DNA from: Epilithonimonas arachidiradicis
GTDB taxonomy: Bacteria > Bacteroidota > Bacteroidia > Flavobacteriales > Weeksellaceae
Assembly (NCBI RefSeq): GCF_003610695.1
Contig: NZ_RAQH01000001.1
Location: forward strand, 769,599 to 833,598
Direction of reading: 5' to 3'
DNA length: 64,000 nt
A model generated the notes under the pieces. It was not told the origin of the DNA and ran no database searches. It saw nothing but the letters and a program-made list of their open reading frames with translations. This document shows positions 57,841 through 64,000 of the stretch, piece after piece. A program made the translations under genes and the position numbers. Within the stretch, counting starts at the first letter, position 1. Each line of letters begins with the position of its first letter.

Positions 57841-57961
57841 TTGGGCGTGCCCCTTGCCAAAACGCACCAGCCGCTCGGGTCGGGCTGTCCGCTACAATCT
57901 TTTTGTGTCACGCCTTTCAGGCGCAACACAAAAAGGATTTCCGCTACCATCCCTCACGCGC
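57841..57961 (+). repeat. Dispersed mosaic repeat, copy C
   Basis: A GC-rich element in the 500-bp gap after ssrA, starting GGGCGTGCCCC just after TTT, then GCTCGGGTCGGGCTGTCCGC and a long palindrome (ATCTTTTTGTGT ... ACACAAAAAGGAT enclosing CGCCTTTCAGGCG). Its head (TTTGGGCG) and the block GTCGGGCTG also occur in copies A and B. I recall near-identical copies in other Flavobacteriia. The rest of the gap (57962-58258) is A/T-rich, with a short TTTGCG-type motif around 58060-58125, and no gene I accept. Confidence 0.75.
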
Positions 57962-58258
57962 TTCTCAAAAAACAAAATTTGTCAATCATTAGACCTTTTG
58001 AGATAAAAGAAAATCAGCAAAATCCTCCAAAATCAACGAGTGATAAAATGGCTGAGCAAAGCGCCTTTGCGAACCTTAAAAATATTTTCAACAACGATAA
58101 AAGATTTGCGTTTAAAGCATCAGCATTCAAAACCATTCTCAAAATAATTTTAACAAAATCAAAACTTTCAATTTCTAAAAAATTCCCAAAACAGGTTAAA
58201 GTCGGTTAAACTATCTCTCTCAAAATCCTTTTATCACAATATCAGAGCTGATTAAAGC

Positions 58259-58266
58259 TAATTTTG
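58259..58266 (+). promoter_or_regulatory. Putative -7 box
   Basis: TAATTTTG matches TAnnTTTG 15 nt before the GTG start at 58282 and overlaps the in-frame TTG at 58264, which therefore cannot be the start. Confidence 0.5.
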
Positions 58267-58281
58267 TACAAACTTAATTCT

Positions 58282-59097
58282 GTGAAAATTAAATTATTAT
58301 TTCTTCTTATCACATTATTCTCGATAAGAATCTTTTCCCAGTCAGACTATATTTTGGGAAATATTACCAACGAGAGTGGAGACAAGCTGCCTTTCGCCAG
58401 CATTCATAACCTCAGAACAGACCAGATTGTGATGTCTGACAATATGGGGAATTTCGCCATTGCAGCCAAACCTTCGGATGAATTGAGAATATCCAGGCAA
58501 GGTTACGAAAGAAGTTTGATTTTATTAACATCCGGGAGTTTCTCAAAAAGTTTGGACATAAAATTAACAACCATTCCGCAAGAGATAGAAGAAGTCAAGC
58601 TATCGTTCAGGCCAACTGGGATTCTTAAGAAGGATGTCACACGACTCAACCCGCCACCAAAAGTTGTTGCACTCAATAGCGCAATGAACAATTATATGAG
58701 AACGCCTCTCAATGAAGTCGCTCCAAAAGCTTCAACGCCTTCCGCTTTCAAACAGCCGGATTTTGCAGCCGGACAAGTCAATTTGATGAAATTAGCCGGT
58801 GCGATTGGTGGACTTCTAGGAAAAGCAACATCATCTCCCAAAACCACTGCCGATTATAGCGAAACCCAAGAGTTCTACAAACGGGTAAAATCTGCTATTG
58901 ATTTGGGCTATTATACACAATACGGCTTGGACGAGTACGATTTTGATATTTTTCTAGCCTATGCAGATCAGGCTTATAATTTGGCAAAGAACTATAGAAA
59001 GAACTTTGACAAGGTTGCGATCGATTCAAAACTTAAAATGGCTTTCTCAGAATATATCAAGACTCACAATTTTTCCAAGAAACAGTCGGAAGGTTAA
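58282..59097 (+). CDS. Secreted carboxypeptidase-like regulatory domain protein
   Basis: A 271-residue protein with start GTG at 58282, giving MKIKLLFLLITLFSIRIFSQ as a signal peptide. Residues 22-105 form a CarboxypepD-reg-like beta sandwich (YILGNITNESGDKLPFASI, then LRISRQGYERSLI). The C-terminal half is helical and Lys/Tyr-rich and I do not recognise it. Unlike SusC-type receptors there is no plug or barrel. Probably periplasmic or outer-membrane associated. Confidence 0.75.
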   Translation: MKIKLLFLLITLFSIRIFSQSDYILGNITNESGDKLPFASIHNLRTDQIVMSDNMGNFAIAAKPSDELRISRQGYERSLILLTSGSFSKSLDIKLTTIPQEIEEVKLSFRPTGILKKDVTRLNPPPKVVALNSAMNNYMRTPLNEVAPKASTPSAFKQPDFAAGQVNLMKLAGAIGGLLGKATSSPKTTADYSETQEFYKRVKSAIDLGYYTQYGLDEYDFDIFLAYADQAYNLAKNYRKNFDKVAIDSKLKMAFSEYIKTHNFSKKQSEG

Positions 59098-59465
59098 AAA
59101 TTTTAATCATTTTATGAGCATCTGGGAGGAGCAAAGATTTTAAAATTTTATTTGTTTAATTTCAAAGCACTTTTAGAAAGGATTTTGTTTAAAGTGTTTA
59201 AATTAAATTTTGCCTTTTAATAGCGGTAAGAACTTGCTTTCCTTCATAAAATCCCTATTCATAGTACTTTTAACATAATGTGGAAAACTTTAGCCGATGA
59301 TTGTCAGTTTTTTGACATTTTTCGGGCTTTCGCTCTTTCATTTGTTGTATTCAATTTCTATTTTTGTGTTACCGCTTTGGGAGAAAAAGCAATGGATTTA
59401 AACCGCTGACTTCCTTCACACTAATGGTGATTACTCTAGAAAAAGAAACATTAAAATATTAAACT
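59098..59465. other. Intergenic region upstream of nrdB
   Basis: This 368-bp gap holds no gene I can defend. It contains a block CGGGCTTTCGCTCTTTC (about 59324-59340) resembling Flavobacteriia dispersed-repeat sequence, a TATTTTTG (-7-like) at 59359-59366, and a tRNA-like fragment at 59378-59417. No NrdR box pair is evident. Confidence 0.5.
59378..59417 (-). other. Possible eroded tRNA 3-prime fragment
   Basis: On the minus strand the sequence has GGAAGTCAGCGGTTTAAATCC, close to a tRNA variable-loop/T-arm, followed by TTTTTCTCCCA, like an acceptor end with CCA. The T-stem does not pair beyond GG/CC and no 5-prime half exists, so it is not a functional tRNA. Confidence 0.3.
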
Positions 59466-60440
59466 ATGGGGATTTTTGATAAACGAATAAGTTATAAACC
59501 ATTTGAGTATCCGGAAGTTTTACAATTTATAGAAGCTATCAACAAGTCCTATTGGGTACATTCCGAGGTCGATTTCACAGCGGACATCCAGGATTTTCAT
59601 TCCCAGCTGGAGCCACACGAGAAAAATGCGGTGAAGCACGCACTTCTGGCGATTGCCCAGATCGAAGTGAATGTCAAAACCTTTTGGGGGAACCTTTACC
59701 ATCATTTACCAAAACCTGAACTGAACGGCCTGGGCGCCACTTTTGCGGAATGTGAGTTCCGTCATTCCGAGGCTTATTCCAGATTATTGGAAGTGTTGGG
59801 TTACAATGATGAGTTCCTTAATGTTGTTGATATTCCTGCGGTAAAAGATAGAATCGATTACCTGAGTAAAGTGCTGAAAAATGCCAATTCTCAGGATCCA
59901 AAAGCGTATGTGTCTTCGTTATTGCTGTTCAGTATCCTGATAGAAAACGTTTCACTGTTCAGTCAGTTTGCGATTATTCTGAGCTTCACAAGGTTCAAAG
60001 GTTATATGAAAAATGTGTCCAACATCATTGCCTGGACGTCTGTGGATGAGCAAATCCATGCTAACGGAGGAATCTATTTGATTAACAAAATCAGAGAAGA
60101 ACAGCCAGACTTATTGAGCGATGAGGATATCGAATCTATTTACGATTTGGTAGACGAGTCGATTGAAATGGAATCTAATATCCTGGACTGGATTTTTGAA
60201 TTGGGCGAAATTGAACACGTTTCCAAGAAAAATCTGTTGGATTTTATGAAGTACAGAGTGGATGACTCTTTGAAGAAAATCGGAATGAAAACGAGATACA
60301 ATGTTTCTCCGGAAGATTACAGACCAATGGTTTGGTTCGAGGAAGAAGTGTTTGCTAATTCTATGGATGATTTCTTCGCAAAACGTCCGGTAGATTATAC
60401 AAAACACGACAAATCTATCACTGCGAACGATTTGTTCTAA
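59466..60440 (+). CDS. nrdB: Class I ribonucleotide reductase, small (radical) subunit
   Basis: A 324-residue ferritin-like subunit that houses the metal cofactor for deoxyribonucleotide synthesis. Six carboxylate/histidine ligands can be placed: Glu67, Glu97, His100, Glu160, Glu195, His198 (in QIEVNVKTFWGN, AECEFRHSEAYS, ILIENVSLF, DEQIHANGG). Tyr104 occupies the position of the canonical radical tyrosine. The layout resembles the Flavobacterium johnsoniae subunit described as class Id with a dimanganese cofactor. It precedes nrdA, with a repeat between them. Confidence 0.93.
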   Translation: MGIFDKRISYKPFEYPEVLQFIEAINKSYWVHSEVDFTADIQDFHSQLEPHEKNAVKHALLAIAQIEVNVKTFWGNLYHHLPKPELNGLGATFAECEFRHSEAYSRLLEVLGYNDEFLNVVDIPAVKDRIDYLSKVLKNANSQDPKAYVSSLLLFSILIENVSLFSQFAIILSFTRFKGYMKNVSNIIAWTSVDEQIHANGGIYLINKIREEQPDLLSDEDIESIYDLVDESIEMESNILDWIFELGEIEHVSKKNLLDFMKYRVDDSLKKIGMKTRYNVSPEDYRPMVWFEEEVFANSMDDFFAKRPVDYTKHDKSITANDLF

Positions 60441-60596
60441 TACAATCTGAATAAACATATAGAATCTTTCTGATTCTAAAAATGAAACGAACGGTCAAAT
60501 TACTGACCGAAATATTTAAAAGAAAATTTTAAGAAGTATATTAAATTCTTGGGGTTTTCTTTTTTATGTGAAATCGTCAAAAATGGCGAAGCGCGC

Positions 60597-60674
60597 CCCG
60601 ACTTGAGTGGAGCTCTTTTTCTTTTTTTAGAAAAAGAAAAAAGCGGGAACGGAAGGCGGATAAAGGCGCCCAAA
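60597..60674 (-). repeat. Dispersed mosaic repeat, copy B
   Basis: The reverse complement of copy A (2634-2713), differing mainly in a few central bases of the A/T palindrome (TAGA versus CGC) and one to three bases near the TTTGGGC end. It sits in the 271-bp spacer between nrdB and nrdA. As RNA the CTTTTTC...GAAAAAG core would fold into a hairpin. Confidence 0.88.
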
Positions 60675-60711
60675 CAGAAATTGCTAACTCTCAATATAAA
60701 ATAATAAAGTT

Positions 60712-62370
60712 ATGATGGACGAAAATATAGATATCTGGTGGCTCAACGAAGAGTCTGAGCAAATGCTTAACAGAGGTTACCTTCTGAAAGGGGAAACCGT
60801 AGAAGGCGCAATCGACAGAATTACAACTGCAGCGGCAAAACGTCTTTACAAACCGGAATTGCAACCGGCTTTCAAAGAGATGATTGTGAAAGGCTGGATT
60901 AGTTTTTCTTCTCCGGTTTGGGCTAATATGGGAACACAGCGTGGTTTGCCGATATCTTGTTTCAACGTTCATATCCCGGATAATATCGAAGGTATTACTC
61001 ACAAATTGGGTGAAGTGATTATGCAGACAAAAATCGGAGGCGGAACTTCAGGTTACTTCGGGGAATTGAGAAACAGAGGAACGGCGGTGACGGACAACGG
61101 AAAATCTTCCGGAGCGGTTTCTTTTATGAAATTGTACGATACGGCAATGGATGTGGTTTCTCAAGGTGGTGTGAGAAGAGGCGCTTTCGCAGCTTATCTT
61201 GACATTGATCATGGTGATATCGAAGAATTTTTGAGTATCAAAGATATCGGAAGTCCAATCCAAAACCTATTTACGGGAGTTTGCGTTCCGGATTACTGGA
61301 TGCAGGATATGATTGATGGCGATGTGGAGAAGAGAAAAATCTGGGCAAGAGTTTTGGAAAGCCGTCAGCAAAAAGGTTTGCCTTATATTTTCTTCACAGA
61401 TAATGTGAACAGAAACAAGCCTCAGGTTTATAAAGATGCAGGATTGATGGTTAATGCAAGTAATCTTTGTTCAGAGATTATGTTGCCTTCAACAGCTAAC
61501 GAATCTTTCATCTGCTGTCTATCATCAATGAACCTTGAATTGTATGATGAGTGGAAAGACACCAACGCAGTGAAATTAGCCATCTATTTCCTGGATGCGG
61601 TTCTATCAGAATTCATCGAGAAAACAGAAGGGAATTATTACCTGACTTCGGCCAGAAACTTTGCAATGCGTCACAGAGCGCTTGGATTAGGCGTTTTAGG
61701 CTACCATTCATATTTACAAAAGAATATGATTCCGTTTGAGAGCTTCCAGGCGACTCAGTTCAATGCAAGAGCATTCCGTCATATCAAAGAACAGGCTGAA
61801 ATCGCTTCTAAAGAATTGGCTAACATCTACGGAGAGCCGGATATGCTAAAAGGTTATGGTTTGAGAAACACAACGTTATTGGCTGTTGCTCCAACCACTT
61901 CTAGTTCTGCAATCCTTGGACAAACTTCTCCTGGAATTGAGCCTTTCGCTTCTAACTATTACAAAGCAGGTTTGGCAAAAGGAAACTTTATGCGTAAGAA
62001 CAAATATCTGGCGAAATTGCTGGATGAAAAAGGTCTTGATAACGAAGAAACCTGGAGAACCATTATGCTGAATCACGGTTCTGTTCAGCACCTTGAAGGA
62101 TTGACGGATGATGAGAAAGCGGTATTCAAAACGTTCAGAGAGATTTCTCCGATGGAAATTGTTTCTCAGGCTGCTCAGAGACAACAATATATTGACCAGG
62201 CTCAGTCTCTTAACCTGCAGATTCCTTCTACAATGCCAGTGAAAGACGTTAACTATGTAATGATAGAAGCTTGGAAAAAAGGCGTAAAAACATTGTACTA
62301 CCAAAGAAGTTCCTCGGTTTCCAAAGAATTAATGGTCAACTTTGTGACTTGCTCTGCTTGTGAAGCGTAA
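60712..62370 (+). CDS. nrdA: Class I ribonucleotide reductase, large (catalytic) subunit
   Basis: A 552-residue alpha subunit reducing ribonucleoside diphosphates. Catalytic residues are visible: Asn251, Cys253 and Glu255 in NLCSEI, redox cysteines Cys83 (PISCFNV) and Cys268/269, the radical-transfer pair Tyr529-Tyr530 (TLYYQRSSS), and the C-terminal CSAC shuttle. It is much shorter than E. coli NrdA (about 760 aa) and has no N-terminal ATP-cone. NrdB has none either, so overall activity control by dATP through an ATP-cone is not expected. Confidence 0.95.
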   Translation: MMDENIDIWWLNEESEQMLNRGYLLKGETVEGAIDRITTAAAKRLYKPELQPAFKEMIVKGWISFSSPVWANMGTQRGLPISCFNVHIPDNIEGITHKLGEVIMQTKIGGGTSGYFGELRNRGTAVTDNGKSSGAVSFMKLYDTAMDVVSQGGVRRGAFAAYLDIDHGDIEEFLSIKDIGSPIQNLFTGVCVPDYWMQDMIDGDVEKRKIWARVLESRQQKGLPYIFFTDNVNRNKPQVYKDAGLMVNASNLCSEIMLPSTANESFICCLSSMNLELYDEWKDTNAVKLAIYFLDAVLSEFIEKTEGNYYLTSARNFAMRHRALGLGVLGYHSYLQKNMIPFESFQATQFNARAFRHIKEQAEIASKELANIYGEPDMLKGYGLRNTTLLAVAPTTSSSAILGQTSPGIEPFASNYYKAGLAKGNFMRKNKYLAKLLDEKGLDNEETWRTIMLNHGSVQHLEGLTDDEKAVFKTFREISPMEIVSQAAQRQQYIDQAQSLNLQIPSTMPVKDVNYVMIEAWKKGVKTLYYQRSSSVSKELMVNFVTCSACEA

Positions 62371-62399
62371 GTAAGAAACAATACAAAAGTAAAAAGATA

Positions 62400-62428
62400 A
62401 AACCGCAGAATTTTCTGCGGTTTTTTAT
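62400..62428 (+). terminator. Rho-independent terminator of nrdA
   Basis: The stem AACCGCAGAA / TTCTGCGGTT is followed by T6, about 30 bp after the stop. Confidence 0.87.
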
Positions 62429-62434
62429 TTGAAT

Positions 62435-62512
62435 TTCTTTGCTAAGTTTACTTTGCGGACTTAAAAGCATTGTAATAATCAAAAAAACTTTGCGGACTTT
62501 GCGTTTAAAATC
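62435..62512 (+). repeat. Short dispersed repeat with TTTGCGGACTT units
   Basis: Two units (ACTTTGCGGACTTAAAAGC and ACTTTGCGGACTTTGCGTTT) occur 40 bp apart in the spacer before the DUF72 gene. A related CTTTGCGAACCTTAAAA / GATTTGCGTTTAAA occurs at about 58064-58122. I recall such sequences as common intergenic repeats in Flavobacteriia. Confidence 0.55.
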
Positions 62513-62562
62513 ATCAAACTTTTACTTAACTTTAAACCTCCAACCAAAAACTTTCAAATCCT

Positions 62563-63450
62563 ATGAAATTCGGACAAGTTGCTGACCCGTCACAAATCGA
62601 TTTTACTTTACCAAAAGATCATCCTCAAACCAAATTTATTCTCAATCAGAATAAAAAAGGTCTGGATAATATCTCTATCGGTTGCGCCAAATGGAATAAA
62701 ACCGATCTCAAAGGTTTTTATCCAAAAGGAACTAAAGACGAATTGACTTATTACGCCACGCAGTTTAATTCCATTGAATTGAATGCCACTTTCTACGGAA
62801 TGCCTACAGCAGAACAGGTTCAGACGTGGAAAGAAAAGACACCAAAGGATTTCAAATTCTTTCCGAAGATTACCAATACAGTTTCACACTTCCGAAGACT
62901 ATTGAATGTTACGGATGTTGTAACACAATTCGCTTCGGCAGTTCTTAATTTTGATGATAAACTAGGAATGGTCTTTCTTCAGCTACACGATAATTTCAAA
63001 CCGAAGGATTATGATCGTTTGGAAAAATTTGTTCAGGATTGGCCAAAAGAAGTTCCATTGGCGATTGAATTGAGAAATACAGAATGGTTCACGGATGAAG
63101 AGATTTTCAATACCGTTTGCGAATTATTTGAAATGAATAACATTACGAATATTATTGTCGATACCGCTGGGCGACGAGATATGCTTCATATGCGGCTGAC
63201 AACACCGAATGCTTTTATCCGATATGTTGGTGCCAATGCCGATAGTGATTATGCGAGATTGGAAGATTGGCTGGAAAGATTAACAAAATGGAAAAAGGAA
63301 GGTTTACAGAATCTTTATTTCTTCGTTCACCAGAATATCGAAAAAGCATCGCCATTATTATCGTCACATTTAATCAAGAAAATGAATGAAGAATGGGGAA
63401 CTGATATTCATATTCCGACATTAGCAGATAATCAGCCGACTTTATTTTAA
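62563..63450 (+). CDS. DUF72 family protein
   Basis: A 295-residue TIM-barrel-like DUF72 protein. Family signatures are SIGCAKWNKTDLKGFYPKG, the Asn/Glu cluster FNSIELNATFYGMP, and the strand LAIELRNTEWF. No activity is firmly established for this widespread family. Monocistronic, between nrdA and the IS element. Confidence 0.88.
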   Translation: MKFGQVADPSQIDFTLPKDHPQTKFILNQNKKGLDNISIGCAKWNKTDLKGFYPKGTKDELTYYATQFNSIELNATFYGMPTAEQVQTWKEKTPKDFKFFPKITNTVSHFRRLLNVTDVVTQFASAVLNFDDKLGMVFLQLHDNFKPKDYDRLEKFVQDWPKEVPLAIELRNTEWFTDEEIFNTVCELFEMNNITNIIVDTAGRRDMLHMRLTTPNAFIRYVGANADSDYARLEDWLERLTKWKKEGLQNLYFFVHQNIEKASPLLSSHLIKKMNEEWGTDIHIPTLADNQPTLF

Positions 63451-63476
63451 AAACTAAAAATTCCCTTCTAATTAAG

Positions 63477-64000
63477 TAGACTGCACCCAAAAGTTTAGAC
63501 AAAATTAGACAAAATTATTAAAGAAAAGAGTTCGGTACTGTACCGGGCTCTTTCCATTTAGATTTAATCGTATTCTGTCGTTGTTGTAATAAGTGATGTA
63601 TTGTTTTATTTCTTTTTTCAACTCATTGATTGTTTTAAACTTTTTGGTATAAAACATCTCAGACTTCAGTGTTCCGAAAAAGTTTTCAATCACTGCATTG
63701 TCCAGACAGTTCCCTTTTCTGGACATACTCTGGATAATACCCTTCTCTTTTAGGATATTTTGATATGCCTTCATCTGGTATTGCCAACCTTGGTCTGAGT
63801 GTAAGATGATATTTTCTGTATTTTTAATTTTCTTTAAACTCTTTTTCAGCATATCTGTAATCTGCGCAAAGACAGGTCTTTCTGAGAGATTATAGCTGAT
63901 GATTTCACCGTTGAATAAATCAATTATCGGAGACAGATAAAGTTTGTTTCCCGAGACATTAAACTCTTTTACATCAGTTGCCCATTTTTTATTCGGCTGC
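63477..64000 (-). mobile_element. IS3-family insertion sequence (IS150 group), truncated by window edge
   Basis: The end inverted repeat is visible from about 63477 (GACTGCACCCAAAAGTTTAG, then ACA), typical of IS3/IS150-type ends. The transposase orfB reads inward on the minus strand. The other end, orfA and any target duplication lie outside the window. It begins only 26 bp after the DUF72 stop codon. Confidence 0.85.
63505..64000 (-). CDS. IS3-family transposase OrfB, integrase domain (5-prime end outside window)
   Basis: The frame is open across the window edge: it reads PNKKWATDVKEFNVSGNKLY, continues through SPIIDLFNGEIISYNLSERP and on to the stop at 63505-63507. The three catalytic residues of the DDE nuclease are visible: Asp in WATD, Asp in HSDQGWQY and Glu in DNAVIENFFGTLK. 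The C-terminal YNNDRIRLNLNGKSPVQYR is standard for the family. No frameshift or stop interrupts the visible part, so it may be active. The window edge cuts the N-terminal HTH part. Confidence 0.93.
   Translation of the reverse strand, partial: QPNKKWATDVKEFNVSGNKLYLSPIIDLFNGEIISYNLSERPVFAQITDMLKKSLKKIKNTENIILHSDQGWQYQMKAYQNILKEKGIIQSMSRKGNCLDNAVIENFFGTLKSEMFYTKKFKTINELKKEIKQYITYYNNDRIRLNLNGKSPVQYRTLFFNNFV

Noticed and set aside
57841..58209. 122-aa ORF after ssrA
   Set aside because: Its first third is translated dispersed repeat C, the rest is A/T-rich low-complexity sequence; no family or start signal supports it.
59278..59292. DnaA-box-like TGTGGAAAA before nrdB
   Set aside because: One mismatch to the consensus, single copy, and no evidence for DnaA control in this phylum.
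1..64000. CRISPR arrays, prophage, defence islands, rRNA or intact tRNA genes
   Set aside because: No regularly spaced repeats, phage or defence genes, and no rRNA or complete tRNA were found; the only tRNA-like structures are tmRNA and one eroded fragment.

Overview
The window is low-GC DNA of a Bacteroidota bacterium, most likely family Weeksellaceae and Chryseobacterium-like (genus is my inference). Pointers are: promoters with a TTG -33 element about 19 bp from a TAnnTTTG -7 box; secreted proteins with type IX secretion (T9SS) C-terminal sorting domains; DUF4252, head-GIN, DUF4403 and HU-CCDC81-like proteins; a fused isobutyryl-CoA mutase; little use of Shine-Dalgarno sites; and TTG/GTG starts beside strong -7 boxes. 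Most of it is chromosomal core. Mobile DNA is limited to one IS3-family element cut by the right edge and several short dispersed GC-rich repeats.

Layout. 1-2.6 kb: end of an acyl-transfer cluster (carrier protein, AMP-dependent acyl ligase, SDR reductase, hexapeptide acyltransferase), probably from a surface polysaccharide locus. 2.8-3.8 kb: an ECF sigma factor and a small membrane protein. 3.9-9.2 kb: two different aconitases in tandem on the minus strand. 9.5-13.8 kb: small envelope proteins, a TPP riboswitch driving a TonB-dependent receptor (predicted thiamine uptake), and a small T9SS-like cargo. 13.9-17.4 kb: HU-like membrane protein, thioesterase, 2-hydroxyacid dehydrogenase and a serine hydrolase lipoprotein. 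17.6-20.7 kb: a second ECF sigma operon with a membrane protein and two DUF4252 proteins. 20.8-23.5 kb: small membrane protein and a T9SS reprolysin-like metalloprotease.

23.8-27.1 kb is the str operon (rpsL-rpsG-fusA-rpsJ, minus strand). 27.3-38.3 kb holds unlinked genes (Dps, a GT-C-like membrane protein, an LRR T9SS protein, IcmF, a FAD oxidoreductase, a YCII-domain protein). 38.5-52.3 kb is the S10-spc-alpha cluster from rplC to rplQ, with secY, infA and rpoA. The break between rpsJ and rplC, with the two halves in opposite orientation, points to an inversion. The cluster has a canonical promoter, short upstream ORFs, an internal terminator-like hairpin between rpsN and rpsH, and a second hairpin between rpmD and rplO.

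52.4-64 kb: a DUF4403 protein, an M4 metalloprotease, purine nucleoside phosphorylase, tmRNA with a promoter and a terminator, class I ribonucleotide reductase (nrdB-nrdA) with a dispersed repeat between its genes, a DUF72 protein, and the start of an IS3-family element.

I see no CRISPR array, phage region, defence island or secondary-metabolite cluster. The observations most worth checking are the rplC leader with two overlapping uORFs, the hairpins inside the ribosomal operon, the possible long-range switch helix of the TPP riboswitch, the mosaic repeat family, and the small repeat protein next to the first ECF sigma factor.
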